DNA of 64,000 nucleotides from positions 4,754,678 through 4,818,677 of the forward strand of contig PTFA01000031.1 of the NCBI GenBank assembly GCA_003342895.1, read 5' to 3'. The position numbers and the translations under genes are program-made. The DNA is from Casuarius casuarius (lineage: Eukaryota > Chordata > Aves > Casuariiformes > Casuariidae). The notes beneath the pieces were generated by a model that saw nothing but the letters and a program-made list of their open reading frames with translations, was not told where the DNA came from and made no database searches. Shown here piece by piece: positions 47,977-60,590 of this stretch. Within the stretch, counting starts at the first letter, position 1. Every line of letters begins with the position of its first letter.

Positions 47977-50900
47977 GAGATACAAGATCTTAAAATCTCA
48001 ATTTTCAAATTATTATAATGCCTCCAGGCAAGACAGAAAAAGTACCTGGAGGCAGAATTAAGACTGAAACGTGTATCAACAATTTTAGACCTAAACTTTT
48101 GCAAGAAAACTATAATTACCTCAAAAGCAAGCAGTATAAAAAAAACAGAAGACTTACCATCATACCATCAAGACTAAATTTAATCCAAAAATCCAAACTT
48201 GACAAGATGCAGAAATACACAATTAGAACATTCAACCTTACCTCTATCATGCACTGAAACTCTGCAATAAAACATAATGTATTTGAGTTCTTGTAGTTGT
48301 AACTGATACTTGAAAGACAAATTAGCCAGCCTTAGCAGTTTTGTTTCATCTTCAGAGCTTTCCTTCCTGGTATCACCATAGACTGCTATGGCTTCACAAG
48401 TGTTGCACATTCAGGGCTAGAGTTATACCTCCCTTTATAATAAAGTGCTGATTATTATCATTTATTGTATTATTGATTCTTTGCTCTGTTGTTATTCATG
48501 ATCTGCGAATGCTCTTTACTGCTGACTTTCAGTTTTATTTCTTGTGCTTGATAATTTGATTCAGAAGCTACCTGCCTCCAATAACCAATAGAGTAGTACA
48601 GTGAATACACTAATGACTAATGGGTAACAACAAATTCCTTGTACACAGTTAGCCAGTCTTCTCTGTCCTAGCTTAAATTGCTTGAGCCCTTGGTGTCACA
48701 TGCTCCATAGTAGATTCATTCTGGATCTAGCTATGTACAACCCACCTCTATTACTATGCTGTTGACATGCAGTGATACAGATCTACTCACTCATGACTGT
48801 GCTGTGATTAATTGCTGTTATTCAGGAATTTTTCAGCTTTAGAATCCTGAGTGCAAGCAAGGCAAAACCACACTATTTTTGCTACCTGCCTCTCATTGTG
48901 CCTTATGAACATGAGGGTATCCAGGAGTTCCTATTAATGGAGAAATATAACAAAGTGTCTCTGTAAAATATTTTTCAGGAAGAATGTATTGATCTAATTT
49001 TGGTAGGTTATTACTTATGTACTTCCCTCATAAAAAGCTATCCTATTGACAAGATTTATTATTGAAGAGTAACCCACGTGAATGCTAGTGGCTGGACTGG
49101 ATGCATGCTTCTACATTTGTTTCCAGCACTTGTATGAATTTCTTATTATAGGCAGGACTGCTAGCATTGTTGATCATTAAAGTTGCTTGACATTTTCCAT
49201 TACAAACCTTGTTTTTGGTTGCTTATACCTTTCTCCAGCATTACACACTTGGAATAAAATTTTGCCTGCTGGATGTCTGCCTCAAGTGTGCCTCAAGTCT
49301 ACATAGATACACACCAAGAAAATTTCATCCAGAAACTTGTAGCTGCGAGGGTAAGGGAAATCACATTTTTTAAAGATTTCTGAGGACCTTTTCTTTCACC
49401 CCCCCATGTTAATTCGGAGCAGCAGAATCTGTACTAAGCATATATTTCTTGCTGCTTCTGTAAAGACACATTAAGATTCAGCTAACTTATAAGGCTCTGT
49501 AAAAAAATCAGTTTGATATGCTCATTTAAGACTTCTTTGATTTTACCATCTAAACGCCCAGGAAATCCTATCTGTGCTGAGCATATTCCAGGCTGGTGCT
49601 AAGAAAGACTTTTTCTGCAATACAGATCTAAGCTCTTTCAGGCTGTGCCACGTCTGGGCATCTCTCTGGAGAGCAGGACAACTCTCTCTCCAGGTATCTC
49701 CCCACTGTGCCAAGTAGCATGGCTGAAGAAAATATGGATCCACTGCAGACTTGCCTTTGTTGGAGAAAGAGATGGAGGCAGCCAGGGGCTTTAGGAGCTT
49801 GTAGTGGGGAGGCAGAAGCCTGGACAAAAACGTAAGATGGGGAAGAGAAAAACTGTGATTTGTAGTAATCACAGGCACTGACTAGAGCAGGAGCTTGGAA
49901 GAACAGGTAGCAGAGTACTGTTCCAGGCCTGCCAGCACAGATGGGCACTGCCAGCTGCCCTCACAGTGGGAACTCAATGTGGGTACTGAAAGACTTGTAT
50001 TCATAGGGCAGTGGCAATGGGATTCACTGTCAGGCTGCTGGTTCAAATTCTCTCTGGATTGGCAGGGGTTGGAACTCACTCAAATTTCACAACCATCCAG
50101 CAGCCCTTGTGAAAGTCCAGTTTGCCACAGACAAGTGTCTGTAGCACCAAAGCTCCCGGTAAGTCTGGCATTTAGATCAGCAACTAAAGTTGAGGCAGAA
50201 CAGAGTAAGGCAAAATTTCCACAGCTTCTCAGGAAAGCTCAGTGGAAGAGTGCTACTGCTGAGCCAGTAGCTAAAGATGCTAAATATCTTTTAATAAAAA
50301 AGGTGTTTTAACCCTTATGTAGCTAGGAAGAACACCTACAGTTTGCAGTGGGGCATATTCTCAGACTATTACCCAATTCACAGGTTTTACTGTTTAAAGT
50401 GAGCAATGGGACTGGAATCTAGCTTGTTCGGACAGCTCATGTCCTTGAAAATAACCATTTCCTCCTAAAATTATCTGCAGAAATGTGAGAAGGGGAAAAA
50501 AAGACTCAGCCTTTTTTGGCTGTCACTGAGTCATCTCTCATCCTGTTGAAACCAACAGAACTATTTTCTCCATATTCATAAAGATAGCAGAATCCAGTCC
50601 AAAACAGGCAAGACTTACATGTAACTACTTACAGTCAAACCAGGCAGTGATATCTATCTGCTCTCCCTTTATGGATTGTTGTAAAGAAAGAACTGATAGG
50701 CACCAATCTGAGTGAATGAGATTTTTGTGCGTTTTTTTTGTAATCACTTACCTGTCTTTCACTAGAGGAAGGAAAAGCTTTTTGAGACAGACATTTTATT
50801 CATTGCAAACAGCAAATTATAAGGGCTGCACTAAAATCGAGGGTTTAATGAAATCCCGGAGCCTACAGGCGTATAATGTTTTTATGTAAATCAGCTTAAC

Positions 50901-51587
50901 GATGAGCTGTTCAGCATCAGTATTAGCAAGTGAGCAATTTATTTGAGAAAAACTTGAAATCATCAAAGCATTTGTAAATGTGTGATAGTGGAGTCCATCA
51001 TAACTGGAAACCATGCCTAAAGTTTGTTCTCTGATTGTAAGTACTTACATACATTGCATGAAAAATAATATTGCAGGCGAAATCAAACACATGGTTAATC
51101 CATTTACAACAGAGATGATGTAAATTAACTTCTGAAATGCAACAAGATTAAATTTTAAAATAGAATTTCTGTCTTAAAACTGCTCGCCTTCTTGGTTAAA
51201 AGTCACTCTCGGCATTTTGTTATCAAAACAGATTAGTAGAGGAAAAAAACTCTGCATCCACAGTTCTTTTTTTGTTACTTTAAAACATTACTCTCATATA
51301 ATCATCTCTGCTATTTCTTCTGTCTAGCTGGGTGAATCAAATCCCCCCTTTTTGCTCAACCAGTCAGTTAAATTCAGAGGTTATTAGGACTTCATACACG
51401 CATGCAACTATTTGTTCCTGAAAAAAAGAGAACAACTAACAGACTGGCTCTTCCAAGCACACTAGAAATGAGCATCACCTCATACTCAGAAAGGTGTCTG
51501 TTTCACTATGTTAGAACCACATTGTCCTCTTAGGTACATTAGAGTTGCCAACAATATTCAGGAGGAGAATTTGTGCTAGAGATGTAA

Positions 51588-51625
51588 TGCCTAATTCTGT
51601 TCTCAGTTACACCAATATATATTAA
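51588..51625. repeat. Fragment of a palindromic amniote-type repeat
   Basis: The stretch TAATTCTGTTCTCAGTTACA followed by CCAATATA resembles a short repeat common in bird and reptile DNA, whose arms pair a TGATTCTGATCTCAGTTACACC-type block with its inverse. Only one arm is well preserved here. The family name is not known to me. Confidence 0.35.
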
Positions 51626-54600
51626 AACACTATATAAATACACAGAAAAATAAAAATATAGAAATACTGACATCCCTGAGCTTTGTTCTGAGAGTCATCA
51701 GAGGTAGCGGGTAGGTGGTCCAGAGACTACAGATAAAGGTGTAAACTCAAAACTATAAGATAGCTAAAAGCTACCTAAGAAAGGAAGAATGGACAAAGCT
51801 AGAGACCTTCTCCTTTGTTTCCCATTTACAGGCACTGGGATGGACCAGATGACGCAAGCTCTTCTTGCCTGTCCCTGCTGCAATATAATATTTTTCAGGC
51901 TTCCAAGTATTGTGTGTCTCAAGTTAATTGTCTCCTAGAGCATTAGTCTGTGAGCCATCAACTCCTTGCTTTTATCAGGGCACCGGTAGTTTAAAGTCTT
52001 AATTAAACATATATGGCTGGATTATGCCTTTAGGCACAGCCTTGAGCAAGAGATAATGTATAAACTTCAGAAGTAGCTCTAGGAAGCAAAGCGCCTCAAA
52101 CGCACCCTTCTATGTCACAACACTTTTTTCTTCCTCTTGATCTGGAAACATGGGTGGGCCTGGCATTTCTGCTGATTTATCCAAGCAGAAAATTACATCA
52201 TCCTTATACTAACTGTTTAGTACATTGGAGGGTGTAAGCCATGACTTTATCCTGTTGTCTACCTGGGGAAGGGAGAGGGCAGCATAAAAAGGGACCTCTT
52301 GCAATTCCAAAGCCAGGCTAAGTTCACTACACTGAAATTAGGGAGGGCTCATGCTTTTGTTTACATCAGCAACAGTTTAATTCAAGACACTTACTCCAGT
52401 ATTTCTTGAGCTGGCCTTTAATCACATATGTCTAATAAGCACAAGTGCATTTGAAGTTAGAAACAGAATAACATTGCCATGAATCAGTTTTACTTTTTCT
52501 CCTCAAGAAAGTCACCTTTCAAGAGACATCTGTGCCAAAACTATATAACTGTGGACTTCGCCATTCCTCCAGCTCCTCTTGCATGTCACATCCATTCTCT
52601 GGTTCCTCTGCAAACTCTCTGGGTCATAAGCCTAATCTTCTCATGTTTTCAAGTGCTAAGCTCTCTCTAGTCGCTACAAGAATGCTATACAACTTTAGTT
52701 TCTTTGTGTTTAGCAGCCACAATATGCAATATTAAAACTCATAGTGTAACTCCGACTGGGAGCTAACTATAGTCAGTAAAGCACATGCCATGCAGCTGAC
52801 TTTCTACAAAGAAAGTCTTGCAATTAAGTCCTTGAGCAACAAGGTGTGAATATTACCTACATAAAAACCCTTTGCACTTGGATGCAGAAGGGAATATCAG
52901 GAGCTTAGCACTCTTACTCATGATATCATAATAGGGACTGCTTTTCTTTTATAATACACTTACCACACTTCAAAATCAGTATGCACACATTTCTTATCTC
53001 CACTGCACATCAAGATATTTTTAGCCTAATATTTCCATGACAACGAAGCAAGAAATGGTCAATTTGAGAAGATAGCTGAATGAGAATTCAAAATGCTTGT
53101 AGAAGCAGCTTCCTCATGCTCAAATTCTTTCAGTTACCCACTACAGTAGTACGTTATTGTTTGTTGCTGCTGTTTCTAACCATTACATTTAAAAGCAATT
53201 TGGGGTGATTAAGAGAATTACACATTGTGTTACCATACAACAAAGACTGTTCAGTGTTGTCATAGTACAAACACCCTGATACAAGTAAAAGACGACAGAA
53301 AATGATACTTTAGATTATATTAAGAGCTCACAGAAGTTCTCAGTAGGCATCTGTTACTGGCCCCAGACACAGAAAAGAGTAAGACGTGTTGTGATACTCC
53401 TTTAGACAACTGATAACTTTATATATCCCAAGAACACGGAGGCAACTATTACAGTTCAAACTCTGGGCTTTCCTGGCTCTACCGCAACAGGAATAGAAGA
53501 GAATTATTTACAAAATCTGGAAGACAAAAAAGAAGGCAAGTGTTCTAGGTACTAGACTTAGAAGGTGAGTGGCAAAGAATGTATGAGGGAGCAGCCCAAA
53601 GAAAGGCCTGCACATCTGTTTTCTCCTCAGGATTGTTTGGTCTTATTTGCAGGGCACTTAACAAGTTTACACATTAGGAGGGGAAAAAAAAAGGATAGTT
53701 GTACCTGTGTTTTGCCACTGTAACTCTTCTGAACACAAAAGGCAGGTATAGCACAAAAATGGTGTAGCACAGCAGAGACTGAAATCTTTGGCACACTGGT
53801 TCCTGTATTCGTGTTACCGTCTTGCAAACATTTTGTTCCTTTTCATATTACCTTTTTCCTTCTTTGCCACAATGAATAGCAGACAACAATACAGAAATTC
53901 TATCACTAAATATTTGTTACACTATCAAATACATGTATGAGATGAACAGCCTTGCACTGTAATTATGCAATGACCAAAATTCTCTGAAGTTCAGTTATTC
54001 TGAAAAACTGCATTCTTAGAGACCTATTCTCTTCTCACTGTACCAAAGATTTACTTGTGTGGGTCCTGTAAGCATTAATTAATCAAAGGAAAACAGGCTT
54101 CTGTGTCTTCACAACAGAGAGCTGTTCTCTTGTTTACACATCAAAAACACAATTAATTGGGTTTGTCCACTCAGAACCATTTTTGAATTAAAACTGCATG
54201 TCGGCTATACTTCTAAGGTATGTTTTTCCTCTCTTCTTTAGTCTTACAAATCCTCTATTTAAGAACAGTGGGGCTATGTTCCTTCTATTTGCTGAGAAAT
54301 TGCAGGCAGAGAACAAGTTCTCACACAGATTCATGAGCCATGCTGCAGACTGGTGAAACTCCGTCAGCGTGATGCCTTTGTAAACACAGTGCTGCATCTG
54401 GGTATAACAGATAAAATGTTGGCCTTACCCTTATAAAACAGTGTTGCTAAAATTTCTCTCCAGTTTATTGCTGATAAACCCAACAGGGAGGTGTGTGGCA
54501 GATGCAGGTTTAGCCAGATTTACTTCTTCCATTGAGGACTGGTAAACGGAAAAATAAACTCAAAGTCCAGGTTGCCTTGGGACACACTGGAGACCCCAGA

Positions 54601-56724
54601 GTTGTCTACTGACACACAGCCCCTTTGCAGGTCCCTTTTTTCTCTGAGCCTGTGCAATCTCCCCAGATCAGAGGATCTCGGATGCTGATAGCCAGCATAC
54701 TAAACATCTCGAAGAGAAAAGCCCTTGGCATTCTTGCTTCATGCACTCTAATCAGCCTCATTATCATGGTTTCTATTTCAATATCAGCTCACATACTGTC
54801 TGACTGTGGCCCACGCACTGCGAGTTTCAGAATCACCACTGCTTTACATGATATCATGCGTTGCCACCACCTTCTTTTCCAGGGACAAAAAGGGAAGAGG
54901 AGCCACAGTAAGCCCAAGGGAAAGAAGAATCCTTTAGCAGTGCCTCCGTCCCTCCTTGTACAAGTGTCGCAGACCATTCTTTCCCCAGCATTGCTGACTT
55001 CTGCATTTGGCAGTAAAGGGAAATTTCTTTCCTAGAAACTGTCATTGTGCTCTCTGTACATTTTCATATATTTGCATCTAACCAATGCCACTGTCTGTCT
55101 ATTGCTAGAGATATTATATGGACTGTGTATAGTAACAGGCTATATAGAAACAGTGAGCATGGTCCTACAAGACTTTATGTGAAACTTCTTTACAGGGAAG
55201 CAATTCACAGGAATTTCTGCCTACAGATGTGATGTCGAATTCTGTCCAAGATGTCAAAGGGAAAGAACATCTCATGAGGGAAACTATGGAGGGCTCAGGA
55301 TCTGAATCGACATAGAAAGACGTAGGATGAGCATTAACACTGGAGTTCAGGTTTGGATTTAAAAATCCATCTGATGTTTTCTGAAGAATGGTAAGAACCT
55401 CTTGAAGATACTCATTAGAGCTTTGCTATATTTTAGTGGGAACCATGAACCGGACTTCTGCTTTTGACTATAGCTGGATTCAAAACCATAGGGAATGTTG
55501 GAACATAGTACTGAGCCTCTTTGCTCTCTTTTTACAAAAACGAGGAGGGACCCATCAAACACTGCTGCTCTTCTGACGTTTGCCCCTAAAGTAATCATCT
55601 ACAAGAAGCATACTTTGACTTTTGTGAGTCATTTTACAATTTTGATCGTAGAAGCAGAAAGCAGGTAACTTGCTACATTTGGTTGAGTCCCATGACAGTG
55701 AATGACTACTTACATTCTGGCTTGAGATGGCCCACACATGGCTGTTCACCCATCCAGAAAACACTGTTCACAAGTCTATTTTGATTAGCCGCCACTGCCA
55801 TGGTCCCCACTGTCAATTTCCACAGGAGTTTATAAGACTTAAAGCTATTAACAAGAAAAAGATCAAAAAGCTGCTACAGAAAAGTATTATACCTGTTATT
55901 ATTTCTCACCTTATCTCTCTCTCTGCAATCTCCTGCTGTGACTACTTTTTTCTTTTTTAATACTTACTTCTGTTCACCATTTATTTGCAAAGTAATAATT
56001 AGGGAAGAAAATTGCTGTAGTCTCGTAAGAAATGTCACTTTGGAAAACCAGCAATTCCTAAGTCACCTACTAGCTCCAAAAGAACGGGCTACACCTGGGT
56101 TAAATTAAGTTGGGAGGCAAGATAAAATATCCTGACTGTAAAAAGACCAGCAAATCTAATGATGAGAGCTTTGGATGAGTGTACTTTCTTTTAAGCGCAA
56201 TAAAGGTACGGAAGTGTGGGGAGAAATTATTATGAATCAGATGCTGCATTTGTGTAATGTGCATATGACCTTACAGCATGTAAAAATGAACATCTTATGA
56301 CACATACTGGAATAAGAAGAAATGGATATACTACGCTTAAATAAGCAATGGGACAAAGAATCATAAGCAGCCTGGACAAGTTACTGCCAAGTCAGAAACA
56401 TTTATTCTATAGTAAAATATATCAAAATATACACTTGAGGATTGTAAAAAAAAAAAATGGTCTTCACATCGTGGTTAGTTCCTATTGAGGAAAAAGTATC
56501 CAAATGCCAGTATGTCAGTCATCTGAGCATCTCTTCCAGGTGGCTATTGCATTCTGTCTGGCTTTACACTCGCTTGGACCCACAGTGCAAGTCACAGATG
56601 TATGCTCCATTGGCTGGCACCGACATTTGCAAGCCTCCAGAGCTGCTGTCCTGACAACAGCAACTCCCACCTTGCTCAAGTTGAAACTACGGCAGTCACA
56701 CAAAGAGGTTACGGACAGGAAAGC

Positions 56725-56750
56725 TTTTTTTTTGTTTTGTTTTGTTTTTT
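56725..56750. repeat. T-rich (TTTTG)n stretch
   Basis: Nine T are followed by G and two TTTTG units and a final T run. It is simple low-complexity sequence. Confidence 0.88.
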
Positions 56751-57364
56751 ATTTTAAAGTAAAGGCTCAGATCTCAAATCTGAGCACTCTCAACCCCTAC
56801 AGAATTTGCTGCACTGTGAAACAGCTGTTCTGTCAACATACACTAGGATGACTGCACAGTGCAGCTTGCAGATAACCTAGGCTACTTTTAAAATACTGTT
56901 TTCCAGAAATAAGTCTGCAGATAAGCTAGGCAAAATCAAAAGCAGCAGTAAAGGGCATCTGAAAAAAGAAGAATTAGTGGAGAGAGGATGATTCTGGAAT
57001 AAATTTGCTTTGAATCACCTGCACATTTGTAACAGGTATGACTGCTAATTCATGGTTAAATACATATTATACACATTCTTCCCCAAATTTGCCCATTATA
57101 TACATAAAAATATGACACAATTCTAATTTCAGCATTCACATTCCTGCTGTGGCCTCCTATGGCCACAGACAAGTGACTCTCAACCTTTGCTAGCCTACAT
57201 GCAACAACACTGAAAAAGCAAAGTGCTGTGGCTCTTACTGCAGTCTGGAAGAGGGTTGTGCCTAGGATAATGCTGAAGACCTTAAGCAGCTGGCAGAACC
57301 TATGCCACCACTTTGCCATCTTTAGCAGAAATGTACTGAGCACTCAGTGCATAAGATGAAATCC

Positions 57365-57500
57365 CTTAAGTCAGGAGACCTTGATTCTGTCTAACCTCTG
57401 CCACTGACCTGTGTAGAAGTAGTCTCACCCTTTCCCGACTTGCTTCCTCCTCTATAAAATGAGGGGAATGATACTTCCTTCAGCCCAAGGGAGAGAAGGA
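57365..57500 (+). repeat. MIR-like SINE
   Basis: The blocks CCTCTGCCACTGACCTGTGT, TCTCACCCTTTCCCGACTTG and CTTCCTCCTCTATAAAATGA, then GGGGAATGATACTTCC, match the MIR core in order (CTCTGCCACTTACTAGCTGTG, CTCTGTGCCTCAGTTTCCTC, ATCTGTAAAATGGGGATAATA). This is the clearest of the MIR-like copies in the window. Confidence 0.72.
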
Positions 57501-59332
57501 TATGAGTGTCTGCTGGTCCTTTCATAAACCAGTTTTAATAATAACAGGGCTATTCTTCTGTCACAGAAAAAAACTACTGTTTCTCATAGTGCAATGCTCA
57601 TGATTACATTCAGAATCAACCCCTAAAAAACTAATTAGCATCTGGGAGCAGCATAATGACCCAGTAATAGTTAAAATCCCAACGGGTATACGTTGGCATT
57701 TTGTGAATCTACCTCTGTAGAGGTGAGGCACTCCATGCATACTTCTGTACTGACTTGAAGGGATTGGACTGAGCAGGTTATCACAGGATTTAGGTCTACT
57801 TGTTACTTAGGCTGAAATCGACCAGGTCACACTAAAATTGAAACGTACATTCCAGAACTTTTTAAAGCATTTGTTTGTTTAGATATCCGCTACACCTATT
57901 TCCCCTTCAATCACAGACAGCTTTGTGCTTTAAAAGTTCCTGAACTGCAACCCTGTCACCCCTGATATTATAAATCCCACTGCCAGAGTATGCCATTCAG
58001 TGAAGCACTGTATCTGGCACCTTGCCCAGCAATCAAGGAAGGAAGGACTGGAAAACAAGACTGAAAGTTACTGGTCTAACTGGTTGGCCTTAGATGCCTA
58101 GAGCCAACACATGGAGAGCACTGGGATGGAAACAACTGTCACTTTGGAAGGGAGCTCTTTTGGAACATAAATGGTAGTTTACAATTAATGCAATGATAAC
58201 ACTAACAGGCACACATCTAGACAAACCCCATCTGTCTTTACTATATAATGTATTACAGATGCATTAACCAAACACAGGGTTTTTTAGATCATTTGAGTTT
58301 CACCACCTTCAGGGGAATTGTCACCTGCTTACAATAGCCTTTTGAAATCAGTACCATTTGTTCAGATGCTCAGGCATCCCCCTGCACCCCCCATCCAATC
58401 GTCATGATTTGTTACCTTATAAGTTTCAAGCACAAAACACACTGCCAAGAAGGTGATTTTGCAGAAGTATTTATAGGTAACTTTTTTTAGTTCACTTACC
58501 AGGTCAAAAGGAATCTAAAAAGCCCACTATTAATGACTTTTAAAGTATCTATCTTATTAACCATCACCAGTAAATCTGTCATTTTCAATAGAGTGTTAAG
58601 AGCAGAAAAAGAAAGGACAAAAAACCAAAGCATGAATGAAGTTTTGAGAGCACAGGGACAGAACTAGGTGTCCTACTAATTTGATATTTTTTATTTTAAA
58701 AGGAGGGATAGTGAATTCCAGGACAGGTTTGAAATAGATTGATTTGTTGGGCTTTTTCGTCTATTTCTGGGAATTTTTAGTCTGAAAACAAAATCCTTAA
58801 ATTCTCATCTGCTGTAAACTGACATCACCTTACATAAACTAATGGATCTGTACTAGCTAATACACGCAACACATCCAGCTTCCTGTTTCCAAATAACCAT
58901 TCCTCACTAACACATGCATATTCCAGATCTGAAGTCTCAAATGAGCTAGGAGGATATACAAAGATCAAATTTACCTCATAGCAGAAGGCCAGCGTAAGAC
59001 ATGCATTTTTACAGTGTCAAGTTGGTCTGTCAGAAAAAGCATACGCAAACATACATTGTCCACTTGTGTAATGCTGTCATAGACGTCCAGCTGCTGAATG
59101 CCCCCATTAAGACTCTAGCAGAAGTAAATGTATCTCCAGTATTCACCTTCTTGTTGGCTTACAGATACAGCTACTGTCATGTCGGCATCATGGCCTCAGG
59201 GAGGGCTGGCAGATGCTACTTTGAGTCAGATACCTTGAGTCAGTTAAATTCAAGTTTTAAAAAACTCCCCACGTCTGATCTAAAACCAGGAACCAGAAGT
59301 GGTTGAGAAAATAGGCTGGCCCCTCCCTCTTG

Positions 59333-59454
59333 CTATAAAATATATATTTCTACGCTGACATTTCACAAAACCAGAAGCGAGGTTCCTAACGAGTCTGAAC
59401 TTAGAGCCAAGGATATCGCACGGGCGCAAATCCCCCGTGAGAAGCTAGTGTAGA
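59333..59454. other. TATA-like run followed by a small CpG cluster, possible miniature element
   Basis: CTATAAAATATATA (59333-59346) is followed by seven CpGs between 59351 and 59437, dense for this intron. The stretch from 59349 begins TCTACGCTGAC, and the reverse complement of its end at 59454 begins TCTACACTAGC, suggesting a 106-bp element with short inverted ends like those of the 16177-16642 element. A cryptic plus-strand promoter is the alternative. Confidence 0.3.
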
Positions 59455-59662
59455 CTTAAAAACCTCCACCCACCCCACAGCAACGTGCAAGAATCTTTAT
59501 GTCAGCCTTGACAAGTTATGGCTTCTCAAATGAAAGTGTTTTGAAGGACTAAGTAATTTTTAGTCCACAGCATAACAAAAACTGCTTACAAATTTTAGGT
59601 TTAATTTACTTTTTTAAATATCTTCTAAGATCTGTTCTATATTAGCTATCCAAAGCCTGATC

Positions 59663-59720
59663 CGTCTCTTGTTAAAGCTAACAGAAAAACTCCCATTGAT
59701 TTCAATGGGCTGGGACCAAA
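59663..59720. repeat. Fragment of a palindromic amniote-type repeat
   Basis: The stretch CCTGATCCGTCTCTTG, then AACTCCCATTGATTTCAATG and GGCTGGGACC, resembles the amniote repeat with CCATTGACTTCAATGG-type blocks between inverted GATCC-like ends. The inner CCATTGATTTCAATGG is itself a near-perfect palindrome. The copy is diverged. Confidence 0.42.
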
Positions 59721-60507
59721 TGTACCTCTTATTTTCCTTGCAAAAGAAATAATCTCCTGAGCTGTAATCCTTTCCTTTCACATCCACACATCACTCAATC
59801 CTGCTGCCCTTCTCCAAAATGTTTCTAAAGCTGCTGTACTGTTTCTGTCTGAAAATATCTAATTAAAGAAAAAAATCTGCTAAATGCACTAGCAATTGGA
59901 TTTATACTCCACAGCACCTAATATGCTTAGGTTAGCTAAATTATTCAAGTATGTCACGGAGATATTATTCAGCATTTTATTGCATCTAAGATGCAACAAA
60001 TTTATAAAATTTACAAAAAGAAATAGATCTGCTAAAGCAAGACTAGATTCTATTATCCTAACTGCACAAAACCAAAATAGGTTAGTTCAGAGGCAGAAAC
60101 TTTATCTTTGCACACATTATACCTTTAAAAGGTTTCTACTGAGTAATTTTCTAATAGAAGAAAGCACAATATGAGATTTTTAATTCACCAGAGAAGCTCA
60201 GCACACTTCGTAGAGAAGCAGTAATTACAGAGGTGCCTGCTAGCAGTGCTACTGTTAAGACTGTTTTAGGGGGTTCATTATTAACCCAGTTTTCATGGTT
60301 TCACAGCTCTGTTACAAAACACCCATGTACTAGGTTTAAACCACTGTAGAAAATTTAGTCCCAGGAGCAATTTATTTAGTTATTTTTTCCAGCTGTAAGA
60401 GTGCAAAGAGAAAAAGGCAATTTTATCAAATTTTCATGCTTTTCTACGAATATGTACAAGAGGGAGAGTTAATAATTTTAAAACACAGAAAATTCTGACA
60501 CTTTTGG

Positions 60508-60590
60508 GTGAAATCCTTATCCTGTTTAAATGAACAGCTAGATTCTCTTGACTGCAGCAGGTACAGGATTTCAATCTCTAAATCCTGGAG
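60508..60590. repeat. Short palindromic repeat element
   Basis: The left arm GTGAAATCCTTATCCTG pairs with a right arm whose reverse complement is TTGAAATCCTGTACCTG, separated by about 45 bp. The arms match the GTGAAATCCTGGCCC-type ends of a known amniote palindromic repeat group. It could fold into a hairpin in the transcript. Confidence 0.42.

Noticed and set aside
49990..50060. tRNA gene or tRNA-like SINE
   Set aside because: A B-box-like GGTTCAAATTC occurs at about 50040, but there is no convincing A box at the right spacing and no cloverleaf.
49895..50311. 138-codon open frame on the plus strand
   Set aside because: No recognisable protein; opposing minus-strand frames are equally open, as expected in a locally GC-richer patch.
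51835..51900. CR1/L3 3' end
   Set aside because: GGATGGACCAGATGAC resembles the CR1 tail, but the following blocks diverge and there is no terminal repeat.
54625..55035. 136-codon open frame with a membrane-like stretch
   Set aside because: The hydrophobic run (SLIIMVSISISAHIL) is the only feature. There is no recognisable homology, upstream promoter or splice partner.
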